64,000 nucleotides of DNA, taken from the NCBI GenBank assembly GCA_963575745.1, contig CAUYUJ010016282.1, forward strand, positions 1,465,372-1,529,371, in the 5' to 3' direction. The DNA is from Prorocentrum cordatum. Its lineage: Eukaryota; Sar; Dinophyceae; Prorocentrales; Prorocentraceae. Both the position numbers and the translations under genes were made by a program. Below the pieces are notes generated by a model that worked only from the letters and a program-made list of their open reading frames with translations, was not told the origin of the DNA and ran no database searches. Within the stretch, counting starts at the first letter, position 1, and each line of letters starts with the position of its first letter. Positions 1 through 9,290 of this stretch are shown here, piece by piece.

Positions 1-1
1 A

Positions 2-289
2 GTGTTGCCGCGTTTAGGCGCAAAGCTGCAGGCGATGAAGGGCACGCCGCCGAGGGACCACATCTCCATTCATTGCTGTATCGAGTACCGTAAGTATGGG
101 GCGCCCAACCTAGCAGAGACGGAGGCGGGGATTGTAAGGTGGGATCACACTAAGATGATGGAGGCGGTGCGCACTGGAGCTGGCAGGGAACCTTTTCTGA
201 CGGATGTGCGCGCGGCAGTGCAGGCGCTCCCCGTAAACTCCCATATTGACTGGGACTCGCCCGACACCATTTTCGAGGGAATCGAGTAG
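2..289 (+). pseudogene. Endonuclease (EEP fold) C-terminal fragment of LINE
   Basis: This frame enters from outside the window and ends at a TAG (287-289). It contains a PRDHISI segment matching the final (S)DH motif of exonuclease-endonuclease-phosphatase nucleases, where the histidine is catalytic. About 30 residues later follows a WD..KMMEAVRTG stretch of the type that links endonuclease to RT in dinoflagellate LINEs. The catalytic N-terminal parts lie outside the window. The same frame continues open after the TAG into the RT, so the stop looks like a single nonsense change inside one former polyprotein. Role in the family: nicking target DNA to prime reverse transcription. Confidence 0.6.
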
Positions 290-1693
290 CGTATACATGA
301 TGAAGCCGCCAAACACTTTGGAGCCAAGCAGGGGCATGGAGAGCCTTACACCTCCTACGCTGCAGAGCGACGACAGTTATTAAGGCGTAGAGTTGAGCTA
401 CGCGGACAGAAGCAGGAGGCCACGGAGGAGGAGACTACCCAGATCGACATGCAGCTGAAGGTGGTCTCCAAGCTGCTGGCGGCGAAGAGGCGGAAGTACC
501 AGCGACAAAGGGTGGCGACGCTGATGGAGGAGGCGGATGCGGCGTTGCACCGCGACCGCCAGGCGGAGGCTATGAAGGCTTGCAGGCTCGCCGCCCACAG
601 CCGCTACGGCCCCAAGAAGCGGGGCGGGCGCCTCTTCGCACCTGCGCCGCCGTCGGCGGCGGAGTGGCTGGACACATGGCAGAAAGAGGGGCACAGAGGC
701 GGGATGCAGGCCTACGAGATTGAGTGGGAGACTTGGAGGGCGCAGCGGGAGGGGATGAAGTACGACGGCGTGGAGGATGAGGAGATTGCCAAGCTGGTCA
801 AGAGCGGCATCAAGAGCATCAGGCACTACTTGCGTCGCGCCGCTAAGAGGCGTGCGGTGCCACCTGGCACTTTGCCGTGCGAGATATGGCAGATGACACT
901 GCTGCCGAACTACCGTGTGAGCCAGCAGAGAGGCCTCGGCAATCCGACCATCCCGCCCATGGACTCGCTGCACTCCCTGCTGGCCCCGGGCCTCTCTAAG
1001 ATGAGACACTACGACTGCGCCCCCTTGTGCTGGCAGTGGTCTCGAGGAGCTGGATTACTGAAGAATTCTACGCCAGGCCCGAAGGGCCGCCGAGTCATTC
1101 ACATGTTGCCATCGATTGGAAAAGCTTGTTTCGCCACTCGCCTGAAGGTGGAGCCAACGAACATGGAGCGCGGCTTTCACCGCCACCGCCGACGGGAGGA
1201 GGCGACTCTCACCATGCATGTTTTGAGCTGGCGCCTCCGCCAGAGCGGGCGCACGCATTGCGCGTGCTTTAGAGATGCGACGAATGCCTTCGCGCCCACG
1301 CGTCGGCGTGGCATGGAGTCGGCGGTGGAGAGGGGGGTGGCGGCGGAGGATCGATCGCTTTGCGCGCAGCGTTTCAAACGCAGTGTAGTCACCTTGCAGG
1401 GCGAGGACCGTGTAATCACTTTAAAAACTACCCAGGGTGGAAGCATGGGGGGCCCTTTTATCGTCAAATGTTTTGTTGATTGCTTCAGGTGGCCTGTGCT
1501 GGCCTGGCTAAGATCTATGAGTGAAGTTGACCCGCAGGCCCGTGCCCTTGTAGCAACATGGGGCCCCTGGAGTGCCGAAGGCAGTTTAGCTAAGTTTGCT
1601 GATGATATATGTAAAGTTGTGGTTGTATCGCCGAGCGCCACCTTTAAGGACTTTTTTGCCGTTGCTTCGCGGCGTGGACGAGAGACTGGATGA
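290..1693 (+). pseudogene. Reverse transcriptase domain of LINE
   Basis: Reads in the same frame as the endonuclease fragment; the first ATG is at 449, but the homologous frame is open from 290. RT motif A appears as FRDATNAF (1268-1291), motif B as QGGSMGGP (1433-1456) and motif C as FADD (1595-1606), with the usual spacing, so the catalytic aspartates are present. About 300 basic, helical residues precede motif A, as expected for the linker and fingers. The frame ends at TGA 1691-1693, but the expected next segment (DERLDETLATAGFAQNLG) is found in frame 3 at about 1665-1730. A one-base shift near 1660-1690 therefore breaks the gene. Enzyme role: cDNA synthesis at the nicked target. Confidence 0.8.
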
Positions 1694-2500
1694 AACGCTC
1701 GCCACCGCTGGATTCGCTCAAAATCTTGGCAATCAGGAATTTCTCTTCTACTTCTGCCAAACTCGGGACAGGTTTAAACATTTTTAAGGAGGCCGCGTGA
1801 CCATGGACTGGAAGGGACACCCAAGGATAAATGTAGGTACCCCGGGCCCTATTTGATGCAGCGGAGTACTTGTCACCATGAGATTGTAAACAGAATTCGA
1901 GCCACACGTAGCAGCTTTTGTTCACTGGGGGGCGTCTGGAGCCTCGCTGGGATTCCACACCGCATGCGCCGCTGTCTTCTGCAGGCTTTTGTAGTAAACA
2001 CCCTCTACACATGGTTAGAGGGATTTGCCCCAACGAGGGCTGACTGTGTCACGCTGGACGAAGCTTTAGCAGGACATTGTAGGGTGGTCATGCTTGGTGA
2101 AGCCACCTCGTGGGACGGAGCCCACCCAAACACTTTGACCACGGTGCAGTTGCTTCGTCACTGGAGGTTTGGGAATAGTTGGCTTGAGTTGCGCTTGAGA
2201 CGTCTTCATATGTATAAGAGCTGGGCTGCAGAGCCCCAGCGACATCTACAAGTGTTGCGCGTGCTTTTCGGTGACATCCCTGCGTGTTCGAGGTGCCCCC
2301 AGGTCCAAGACGGTCGCCCGACAGAGTACGCCTCCCTTTTTGTTTGGCAGGTAGCCCGTGATCTTGAGTTTGCAGCTGAAAGGTTGGACTACAGTGTCCT
2401 GGAAGCCTTTGCGTCCGATGTAAACACGTTCCAGGACAGCGAGGCGTGCGAATATTTCTGCCGAATCGACTTTCACGAAATCCGTCAGCAACAATACACG
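1694..2500 (+). pseudogene. RT thumb and connection region of LINE
   Basis: After the first frameshift a short frame-3 piece runs to about 1787. The protein resumes in frame 2 at about 1830 with a RYPGPYLMQ segment and stays open to 2500. Typical thumb-region features follow, including RRCLLQAFVVNTLYTWLEGF and an LRRLHMYKSWAAEPQ segment. The homology is by recalled pattern of dinoflagellate LINE polyproteins. Neighbouring parts are in order, so this is the continuation of the same element with at least two small indels. The frame ends in coherent protein at 2500, exactly where a GT begins the intron-like insertion. Confidence 0.65.
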
Positions 2501-2607
2501 GTCTGTATTCCTCCTCCTGGCCTGGGTCCCTCTTCCTTCGCCCTCCCTCCCGCGGGTATGTCTGCTGCTGCGGCTGCGTCTCCTCCTCCTCCCCCCCCCC
2601 CCCCCAG
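2501..2607 (+). other. Intron-like insertion inside the LINE
   Basis: 107 bp that begin with GT directly after a complete codon (ACG, 2498-2500) and end with a long C/T tract and CAG at 2605-2607, followed by GCC. Removing it joins frame 2 to frame 1 and continues coherent protein into the zinc-finger region. The length is not a multiple of three, so the downstream frame is intact only if these bases are skipped. GT-AG borders, the pyrimidine tract and G after AG agree with dinoflagellate introns. Alternative: a simple repeat expansion that happens to have such ends. Confidence 0.5.
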
Positions 2608-3004
2608 GCCGAGGAGACGGGCGTTTTTCGCCGTTGCTTTGTGAATGAGGGGTCCCGCTGCGATAGCAGCTTTCCGACGAAGAAGGGGCTCCTCAATCGT
2701 CTCAGATTTGCACATCACGTGCGAAATCTTGCATCGGGTTTAACGCGTATGAACGCTTGCATTTGCTGTAAACAGGTTTGTTCCAGTCGAGAGACTGCTT
2801 ATCGCCACCTGCAGGGATCCCTTAAACGGCAGCACTGCATCACTAAAGGCCCCTCGGCCCTGGTCCCTGAGCTGACCCCTGGAAGTTTAGACTGTCCGTG
2901 CTGTGAATTTTCGGCGCAAGACTTTGAGGAGCTGCGCGAACATCTGAGACAGCACTTGCCTTGGCGCGTCTCCGAACGACCGCTTCCTGCAGCAGGAGGC
3001 CGCC
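2608..3004 (+). pseudogene. C-terminal zinc-finger region of LINE polyprotein
   Basis: Frame 1 from 2608 encodes two zinc-binding modules. The first starts with CICC at 2758-2769 and has C-x2-C-x12-H-x8-H spacing. The second is a textbook C-x2-C-x12-H-x3-H finger (CPCC...EHLRQH). A KKGLLNRLRFAHH segment precedes them. In LINE proteins such fingers bind nucleic acid near the C-terminus. The open frame continues to 3519, but after about 2970 the sequence turns low-complexity. Coherent protein then moves to frame 2 with the ATG at 3005, so this part probably ends near 2980. Confidence 0.7.
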
Positions 3005-3748
3005 ATGCCAGGCGACGCGGGGATGATGCTACCCGAGCGGCACAGCCCACCGAAGAGCGGGACGGCGGGGGCAGGCTCCAAGGGGGCGGCGGCTGGCGAC
3101 GGCGGCAAGGACGGAGGCAAGGGGAAGGAAGGCGGGCCGAGGCAGAAGAAGGGCCGCACGGGCAACAAGGGGCCCCAGGAGGCGCGCGCCAAGCTGCTGC
3201 TGATCACGGCAAGGGAGCTGGCCGAGGTGGGCGCGCGTGCATTCCACAAGTGGTTCATCCCCGCCGCCGTGGGGATCGCGACGGCCACGCTCCGAGCGGG
3301 GCAGGTCTACAACGAGCGCAGCCAGGAGATGAAGCAGGAGGCTCAGAACGGCGAGAACCCCGACTTCCGCGGGAGAGGCGCCCCTCACCTACACGTGTTC
3401 ATGGCCATGGTCATATGCTGCGCGGCGCTGGGTCAGACGGACAACAAAGACCTAGCCGGCGCAGTGGCGGACATCCTCGACCGCCTCAACAACAGCATCA
3501 GCAAGATGAGCTTGCATAACCTCGGCAGGATCGTGAAGTGCTGCCGTGTGAAAGTGCAGAAGAAGCAGGACGGCGAGACCCCGATGGCGACCATCTACCT
3601 GAGCATCGACCGCCACAATCCTCACGGAGCGCGGCTGTTCGAGACGCTGACCACGGTGATCGAGGCAGAGAAGGGCGAGCACACGAGCGGGGCCCAGCCT
3701 CGGGGCCCGCTGGAGAGGGAGATATCGCGGATGTTGGATTCGGCGTAG
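3005..3748 (+). CDS. Intact downstream ORF of LINE (unknown function)
   Basis: A complete 247-residue ORF, ATG 3005 to TAG 3746-3748. The start has a strong context (GCCGCCATGC). The first 55 residues are rich in G, K and P and look disordered. From about residue 60 on the protein is folded-looking, with an alpha-helical stretch (ARAKLLLITARELAEVGA), a conserved-looking GAPHLHVFMAMVICC core and an HNLGRIVKCCRV segment. I recall ORFs of this type with a GPPH(I/L)xVxMA core after the zinc fingers of dinoflagellate LINEs; their function is not known to me. It follows the zinc-finger frame by a +1 shift, so it could be translated by re-initiation or frameshifting. It is the only unbroken ORF of this element. 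Confidence 0.6.
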   Translation: MPGDAGMMLPERHSPPKSGTAGAGSKGAAAGDGGKDGGKGKEGGPRQKKGRTGNKGPQEARAKLLLITARELAEVGARAFHKWFIPAAVGIATATLRAGQVYNERSQEMKQEAQNGENPDFRGRGAPHLHVFMAMVICCAALGQTDNKDLAGAVADILDRLNNSISKMSLHNLGRIVKCCRVKVQKKQDGETPMATIYLSIDRHNPHGARLFETLTTVIEAEKGEHTSGAQPRGPLEREISRMLDSA

Positions 3749-4195
3749 AAGTGAATGGCAGCAGCAGTGGGGCGACAGCCAACCGATCCTTCGCCGCGCA
3801 GCTCCCGTGGGCACTGGCGCAGAGCGAGAGGTTGGCCTCGCTGATTGAGCGAGGTGTTGTCAGCAGTGAGTCTGTGCACCGCTCGAGCGGTACTTCGGTG
3901 GCTCAGTGATATGCATCCTCTGAGCTACCCTCCATACCAGTTTTGTTGCTGCCGCCGAGGCAGCCAGTATCCAGAGGAAAGGGTCGGGGTGGGGGGCGTG
4001 GGAGTGGGTCGGGCCGTGGGAGGAAAGATACAGGCAAGCCTGGTGCCCTTTGAGTTGGGAGCCCCGATCTGGGGCTGCGTGCCTCGGGGGGCCTCCCCAG
4101 CCTGGGCCTGTGATGCCTCTGCGCAGAGAGTGGCCGCATCCGCTCTCAACACATTCACTGCTGTCGGCTGTGTAGCAGCCTGCCCAGGGTTCTAA
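3749..4195 (+). other. 3' flank of LINE, no gene seen
   Basis: Mixed-composition sequence after the LINE ORF, possibly its 3' untranslated region. There is no poly(A), no clear tandem tail and no recognisable protein. Short open frames here are not supported. Confidence 0.4.
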
Positions 4196-4246
4196 GCGAT
4201 GCTGCAGCGTGGACTTCAGAGGACCCCATGGGTGCTTGTCTTGTTT

Positions 4247-4346
4247 TGTCGTCGTCGTCGTCGTTTTCTCCTCGTTTTCCTCTTCCTCCTCATCCTTTTC
4301 CTTCTCCTCCTCCCTCCTCCTCCTCCTCCTCCTCCTCCTCCTCCTC

Positions 4347-4381
<35 letters not shown>

Positions 4382-4395
4382 CCGCCCCACCCGAG
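4247..4395. repeat. (TCG)n and (CCT)n pyrimidine tract
   Basis: Short (GTC)n, then T/C-rich sequence, a long (CCT)n run (about 4310-4370) and a C run, ending in CCCGAG at 4390-4395. It has the look of an over-expanded intron pyrimidine tract, because protein-like sequence starts directly after the AG. Confidence 0.85.
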
Positions 4396-4602
4396 GGGGA
4401 GAGAGCGCCCGCGACGGCCGGGGGGCAGGCCAGGAAGGTGGCTACCCCCAGCGCCTCGTGCGAGGTGGACGCCGCCGCCCCACCGCCCTCTGCTCCCCCC
4501 CCTCCCCCCCCTCTTCCCCTCTCCGAGGAGCAGTTGGCCAGGATCGCGGCCAACAGGCTACAGCGAAAGAGCGTCGGTTGCAACGTCTTGCCCCACGGGC
4601 AG
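4396..4602 (+). CDS. Possible internal exon with SEEQLARIAANR motif
   Basis: Directly after a pyrimidine tract and GAG, frame 1 encodes a G/A/P-rich stretch, then SEEQLARIAANRLQRKS. This resembles the short E-(E/Q)-x-x-x-I-x-x-N-R-x-x-A helix used as an RPA- or PCNA-type binding motif in several DNA-repair proteins, but the match is short and no other domain is visible. It ends at CAG 4600-4602, followed by GTATAA, a plausible donor. Without splicing the frame stops at once (TAA). Start and upstream exons are unknown. Confidence 0.3.
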
Positions 4603-4771
4603 GTATAATTGAATTCACGTTTTGAGTTTTAGTTGTTGGGGCTGCGTGAGCACAGCTGTAACGGTTAAGCCAACGTGCGCCACCATTTCCTTGTTTTTCT
4701 CCTCCTCCTCCCCCCTCGTTTTCTCTTCTTCCCCTGTTCCTCTCGCCCCCTCCTTCTCTTCCTCCCCCGAG
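4603..4771 (+). other. Candidate intron, phase 0
   Basis: 169 bp from GTATAATTG to a C/T-rich 3' part ending CCCCCGAG, followed by GCC. Its removal joins frame 1 to the open frame 2 in phase 0. Its architecture (pyrimidine tract, AG|GCC, next codons rich in GAG) is like the candidate intron at 2501-2607. Confidence 0.35.
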
Positions 4772-5350
4772 GCCGCCGAGGCCCAGAACCTCCTCCGACC
4801 CGAGCTTATTTCCAAACGTGCCGCGAGGCTTGTGAGCGCCGCGGGGTCTGGGACGGTCGCGGATCTCGTGGCGGGGCATCAGCCTGGAGACTCGCCGGAG
4901 CAACGCGTGCGCAATCTGACAATTACAGCGTGTTCTAGAGCCTTTCTCCAAACAGGAAATTGTAATCCGACTGTTGCAGCGTTTCTTTTGAACCGTTTTC
5001 GAAACAGTCAAAAAAACTGCCAGTCGTCGATCGCAATCTGGATTCGGTTCCGTGGGTTCGACGGGCGATTGAGAGTGCAAGACGCTCTTACAGAGCGCAA
5101 CCCCACCGCCCCCAGCAGTCGCGCAGTGCGTCGCATCTTGGGGCGTCGGGGAAGCGGCTTCAGAAGTCTCAGCGGGACCTGCGCGTCCAGGGCCATCATG
5201 TTCGGGCGCGTTGTACCGCTAATGCGCCGCATGCCTGGTTTTTTTTTAAAATGGGCCTCTTGTCAGTGTGCAGTACTGTGCTCCAGTGGTGTGCAATCGG
5301 AACCTGTTGGCGCCCTTGGGCTTCTCCTGGGACCTCTCGCCTGCCTCTAA
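4772..5350 (+). CDS. Possible exon, unknown protein
   Basis: Frame 2 is open from the candidate acceptor to 5350. The first 70 residues are protein-like (AAEAQNLLRPELISKRAARL...), with a mixed composition unlike the repeats around it. After about 4990 the composition changes and the true end may be earlier. I do not recognise a family. It could equally be a chance frame after the pyrimidine tract. Confidence 0.25.
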   Translation, partial: AAEAQNLLRPELISKRAARLVSAAGSGTVADLVAGHQPGDSPEQRVRNLTITACSRAFLQTGNCNPTVAAFLLNRFRNSQKNCQSSIAIWIRFRGFDGRLRVQDALTERNPTAPSSRAVRRILGRRGSGFRSLSGTCASRAIMFGRVVPLMRRMPGFFLKWASCQCAVLCSSGVQSEPVGALGLLLGPLACL

Positions 5351-5559
5351 AGCCGGTATTGGTGCTTATAGGGCACCTGATGGTTCATCGCGTTTCCGCG
5401 TGCTTTCTGCGGGCCCTATCTTCGCGCGGCATTCTCGCCCAGTCGTTCCATTGGCCCGCCGCCGTTCCACGCGGGACCTGTGAACTCGCGCGGACTTGCA
5501 GCGTCTCGCTGTTTCCCAGGAGCCCCCGTGAGTTATCAGTTTGCCCTCCTGGGGCCCCC

Positions 5560-7640
5560 ATTGGAGCGGAATTTCTTTTCGTTGCGCCCGCGGGTCCCGC
5601 GGGCTCTCTGGAATACAGTCGCGCATAATGTCACGCTCCGCGGCATCTGGCCCAAGCGCGGCCCTTGAGGGGCCCGGTCTTTGGGCCGCCGTGGTCGAGC
5701 CTTGGGCGGCCGCGGGGCTCTGCGCTCTGGCAGCGGCCGCTAATGGGCCCAAGCTGCGGCGCCGGAAAGTGCGCTGCGCCGCAAAACCATGCGTCCGCGT
5801 TGGGGCCCGCGGAATACAAGTGGGAGCCGCTTGTTTTCGCTATTGGGTGTACGAGATTAAGATTGCTGTTATGTAGAGGTAGGTTTTTGCGCCGCGCACG
5901 CGCGGGCGCGCGCGCGCGCGAACAGCGAGGAAAGTACATTGCGATTCTGCATGGGCGTTTGCGCCGTTCACGCGCGGGCGCGCGCGCGGATGCCCGCGCG
6001 CGAGCAACGAGGGAAGCGCATTGCGCCACAATGCATTATTCCGCGTTGAGGCCCCCAGAACACGAGTGGAACAATGGTTTTCGCTATTCTGTTTCTGAAT
6101 TTGAGATGACTATTCTGCATCAGTTGCCCTCCGCGGGCTCCTGCACCGCGCGCGCGGGCGCGCGCGCGCGTGGAGCGGGGAAAGCGCATTGCACCGCGGC
6201 GCCGCGTTGCTCGACGTTGAGCCCCCCCAGAATTCGAGCGCAGCAAGTGGTTTTCACTGGTGTTCTTTGCGAGGTTGAGATGGGCACTGCGCAGTTGCGT
6301 TTGCGCTGCGCGCGCGGGCAACAGGGAAAATATATTGCGCCGCAATGCATTATTCCACGTTGAGGCTTCCAGATGAAGATGCCTGTTCGGCATCGAGCTT
6401 TTGCCTCGTTCGCGCGCGCGCTCGCGCGCGATCGACCGGGCAACTGCGTCGCGATCCCATGCGCAAGTCCGCGCTGAGCCCCCCCCAGAATGCGAGTGGC
6501 GCAAATGGTTCTCACCAACATTTTTCTCTCTTCCGAAAATTAAGACGGCTATTCCGCGCGAGGTTTCCTGCAATGCGCAGGCGCGCGCGCGAGCAACGCG
6601 GAAAACGCATTGGGCCACAGTGCGTCATTCCACGTTGAGGCCTCCAGCGAGCGATTCGTTTTCGCCCTTCAGTTCTTTGATGGTGAGATGGCTCATCTGC
6701 ATCGACTGTCTCGCGGGTTCCCTCATTGCGCGCGCGCGGGCGCTCGCGCGCGCGAGCGGAGAGGAAGGCGCAGTGCGACGCAGCATTATTTCACGCTGGG
6801 GCCCCAGAACACAAGCGACACTGCTTGTTTTCATTATTCAGGTATCCCGGAGTAAAATATTCGGCGCAGGCTGCTGCGTTGCGCGCGGGCAGCGAGGGGC
6901 GCGCGATGCGCCGCAACGCATTATTCCACGCCCGGGCCTGCAGCATACATGTGGAACAATTTGTTGCCGCTGTTGAATGCCTGAGTCTCGGGCGGCGATT
7001 TGGCTTCAGTTCTCGCGTCTCGTTCGCGCAGGCGCCAGCGCGCTCGCGAGCAAGATGGAGAGTGCATTGCGCCACAAAGCATTATTCCACGTTGAGCCCC
7101 CGCAGAATAGTAGTGAAACGATTGGTTTGCGCCATCGATTTCTCTAAATGAAGACGGCTGTTCGGCATCAACTTCAGCGTTGTGCACGCAAGAGCGCGCG
7201 CGCATGAGCGCTGGCGCGCGCGCGAGCATTGGGGAACGTGCGTTGTATCGCAATGCATAAATCCACTCTGGGCCCCCCTTGGAAGGCGAGTCAGATACTT
7301 GGTGAACGCCATTCGTTTACCGAGTTGAGGATGGCCACGCTGCATCGGTGCTTGCGCTGCGCGCGCGTGCGCGCGCGGGCATGCGCGCGCCAGCAGCAAG
7401 AGCCGCGCGTTGCATCGCGCTGCGCCCTGCTGCGTTGGCACCACGCGAGTACGGGTGAAACACTTGGTTTTCACAGCTCAAGTCCCGAATTCAGGATGGC
7501 CATTCGGCGCCGATTGTCTTTGCGTGGCGCGCGCAGACGGGCAGTGGGGAAGTCGCATGCGCGTCGCAATGCAGCATCCCGCGTTTCTGTCGTCGGGATG
7601 ACAGAAGGAAACAATATGTTGTCGTCCGTTTGATTTCGAA
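5560..7640. repeat. Diverged tandem array, about 150-bp unit, with GC-alternating cores
   Basis: About a dozen degenerate units. Each has a (GC)n-rich core of alternating purine-pyrimidine, then a GGGAAAGCGCATTGCGCC-like segment, AATGCATTATTCCACG, a CCCCCAGAA box and a TTTGAGATGG(C/A)(C/T)ATTC-like segment. Anchor AATGCATTATTCC-type segments recur at about 6030, 6345, 6920, 7080 and 7255, with weaker versions between. All frames on both strands stay open for long stretches, which explains the many overlapping ORFs. I see no real gene. Confidence 0.8.
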
Positions 7641-9290
7641 CTTAAAATTGCCATTCGGCAGTTAGTTTTGCGTCGCGCGCGCGGGAGCTGCGCGGCGCGC
7701 CGCGCGCCTGTCTCGCGCGGGGGCGAGCGAGTTCTTGGGCCCCCAGACGGCGGGGGCCCGTGCCTCAGGCTCAGCTTTGCTGCGTCTGCGGGCTGCAGCT
7801 CGCAGGCGCGCGCTCGCGCAGGGAGCCAATGGGCGCGCGCGCGCTCTCGGCCGTGCGAAGCCGCGCCCGGCGGGGCCGGCGGCGCGCGCATGCCGCGATC
7901 AACCTGGGGCCCAGAGCGGGCCCATTGCGCGCCCTGCCCCCCTTCCCAACTCAACGGCCCGCCGCCCGCGCTCGCGCCCGGGGCAGACCTGCCCGGGATA
8001 GCGCAGCGTGCGACGTGGGGGGGGGGCATCGCCGCGCCCGCCAGTTTCACTGTTTGTCCGCGATTGAGAAGGAGCGATATTGCGCTGGTCGCCCGCGGGG
8101 CCGTGAGCGCTTGCCGCGCCGCGTTCGGACTCGCTGGGGGGGTGCCCGAGGGGCGGGGGGGGGCGCCAGACCGCGCATTGCCCCGCGCCGCTCGCTCGCA
8201 ACATTATCTGAATCGTCGGCTGGGGGGATGGTCGAGGCGCGGGGGGGGGTCGGCAGACCGCGCGCTGCCCCGGGCCCGTCCGAGCCGGGAGGGCGACCGA
8301 GGTGCCAGGGGTCATCGTGCAATTGGGTGCCCGCAGTGGGTGGAGGGCTGCGCGTTGGGTGGCCACCTCTGGTGGGTCATTGCAGTCTGGGCGCGCGCGC
8401 TGCGGGGGGGGCTGGAGTGCAGGGTGCCATCCTGGTGGGCGGTGTCCGCGGAGGGCGGCGCGTCTGGAAGGGACCTCGCAGGGCGTGGTGCGCCTGCCCC
8501 GTCTGCTTCGCGGGGTGCGCGCCCATCGGCTCGCGCGTCCAATGCGTCGCCCGTCGCTGGAGGGGTCGCGCAGAGCGAGGTGCCCGCCGCGGCGATGAAC
8601 TTGACAGGGAGATGCATGCGGCGGGGGGCGCCTGCAGAGTGGAGCGCCCTCCATGGCGGAGATCTCGGGCGGGGTGCGACCGCCGCGCGGGGCCGGAGTT
8701 TGCAGCGTCGGGCGACCGCCGCGGCGGGCTGCGCCCAGGGCCCGGCGGAGGGGGGGGGGGGGGGGGGCGTTCTGGGGGGCCGCTGGGCGGCTTCGCGCGC
8801 GGGCGTCGGTGGCTCCCTCGGAGATCAGTAGCGACATTTGCGGGTGCACTTCTGGGAGCCCGCGGGCTCGGGCCGCTGCCGCTCGCCGAGCAAATTCGCT
8901 CGGCGAAGGGCCCGATTACTCGCGCATGTGAGTGCCGCAGTGGTGGATATCGCCCTGGTGCATGTGGCGCCGCGAACCGCGCGGGGGGCGCGCCGAAAAT
9001 GGGTGGCGGGGGCGCGTGGGAACGTCGCCTCAGGGGCCTTAGGTGGAGCCCCCTTATGGGGCCACTCCCGCGCGACGTCTTCCGACGCAGGATGGGCCTG
9101 AGCGGCCGCGCGCGCGCGCGCCAGTTCTGCGCCTCGAGCGCGGCGCTAGGCTGGGGCGGGGCCGCTGCGAGGCGCGGCGCTGCCTCCTCTCGCGCGCCGC
9201 CCTGTTATTCCAAGCGGTGCCGGGCCCGACGCGGGAGCGACCGCCCTGCCCTCCGTCGCGCCCTCTGCGATTGCATGCAGACTTGGTCAA
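7641..9290. repeat. GC-rich degenerate repeat region
   Basis: Very GC-rich with G runs and recurring CGCGC(T/A)GCCCCG and GGGTGG(A/C)G motifs spaced roughly 60-90 bp apart. It seems an older, more decayed tandem array between two clearer ones. Long open frames (for example 7760-9553, plus strand) lack domain features and have biased composition. Confidence 0.55.

Larger units (their letters stand above)
1..3748 (+). mobile_element. Non-LTR retrotransposon, 5' part outside window
   Basis: A LINE-type element read left to right: end of an endonuclease domain (2-289), RT (290-1690), thumb and connection region (about 1690-2500), two zinc fingers (2608-2960) and a separate downstream ORF (3005-3748). 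The order and motifs are seen in the sequence; the assignment to the dinoflagellate LINE group is from recalled family features, not a search. It is inactive: one in-frame stop separates endonuclease from RT, at least one frameshift lies near 1660-1690, another between about 1790 and 1850, and an intron-like insertion sits at 2501-2607. No poly(A) tail, 3' tandem repeat or target duplication was found, so the 3' limit is uncertain and may lie beyond 3748, up to about 4195. Confidence 0.8.
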
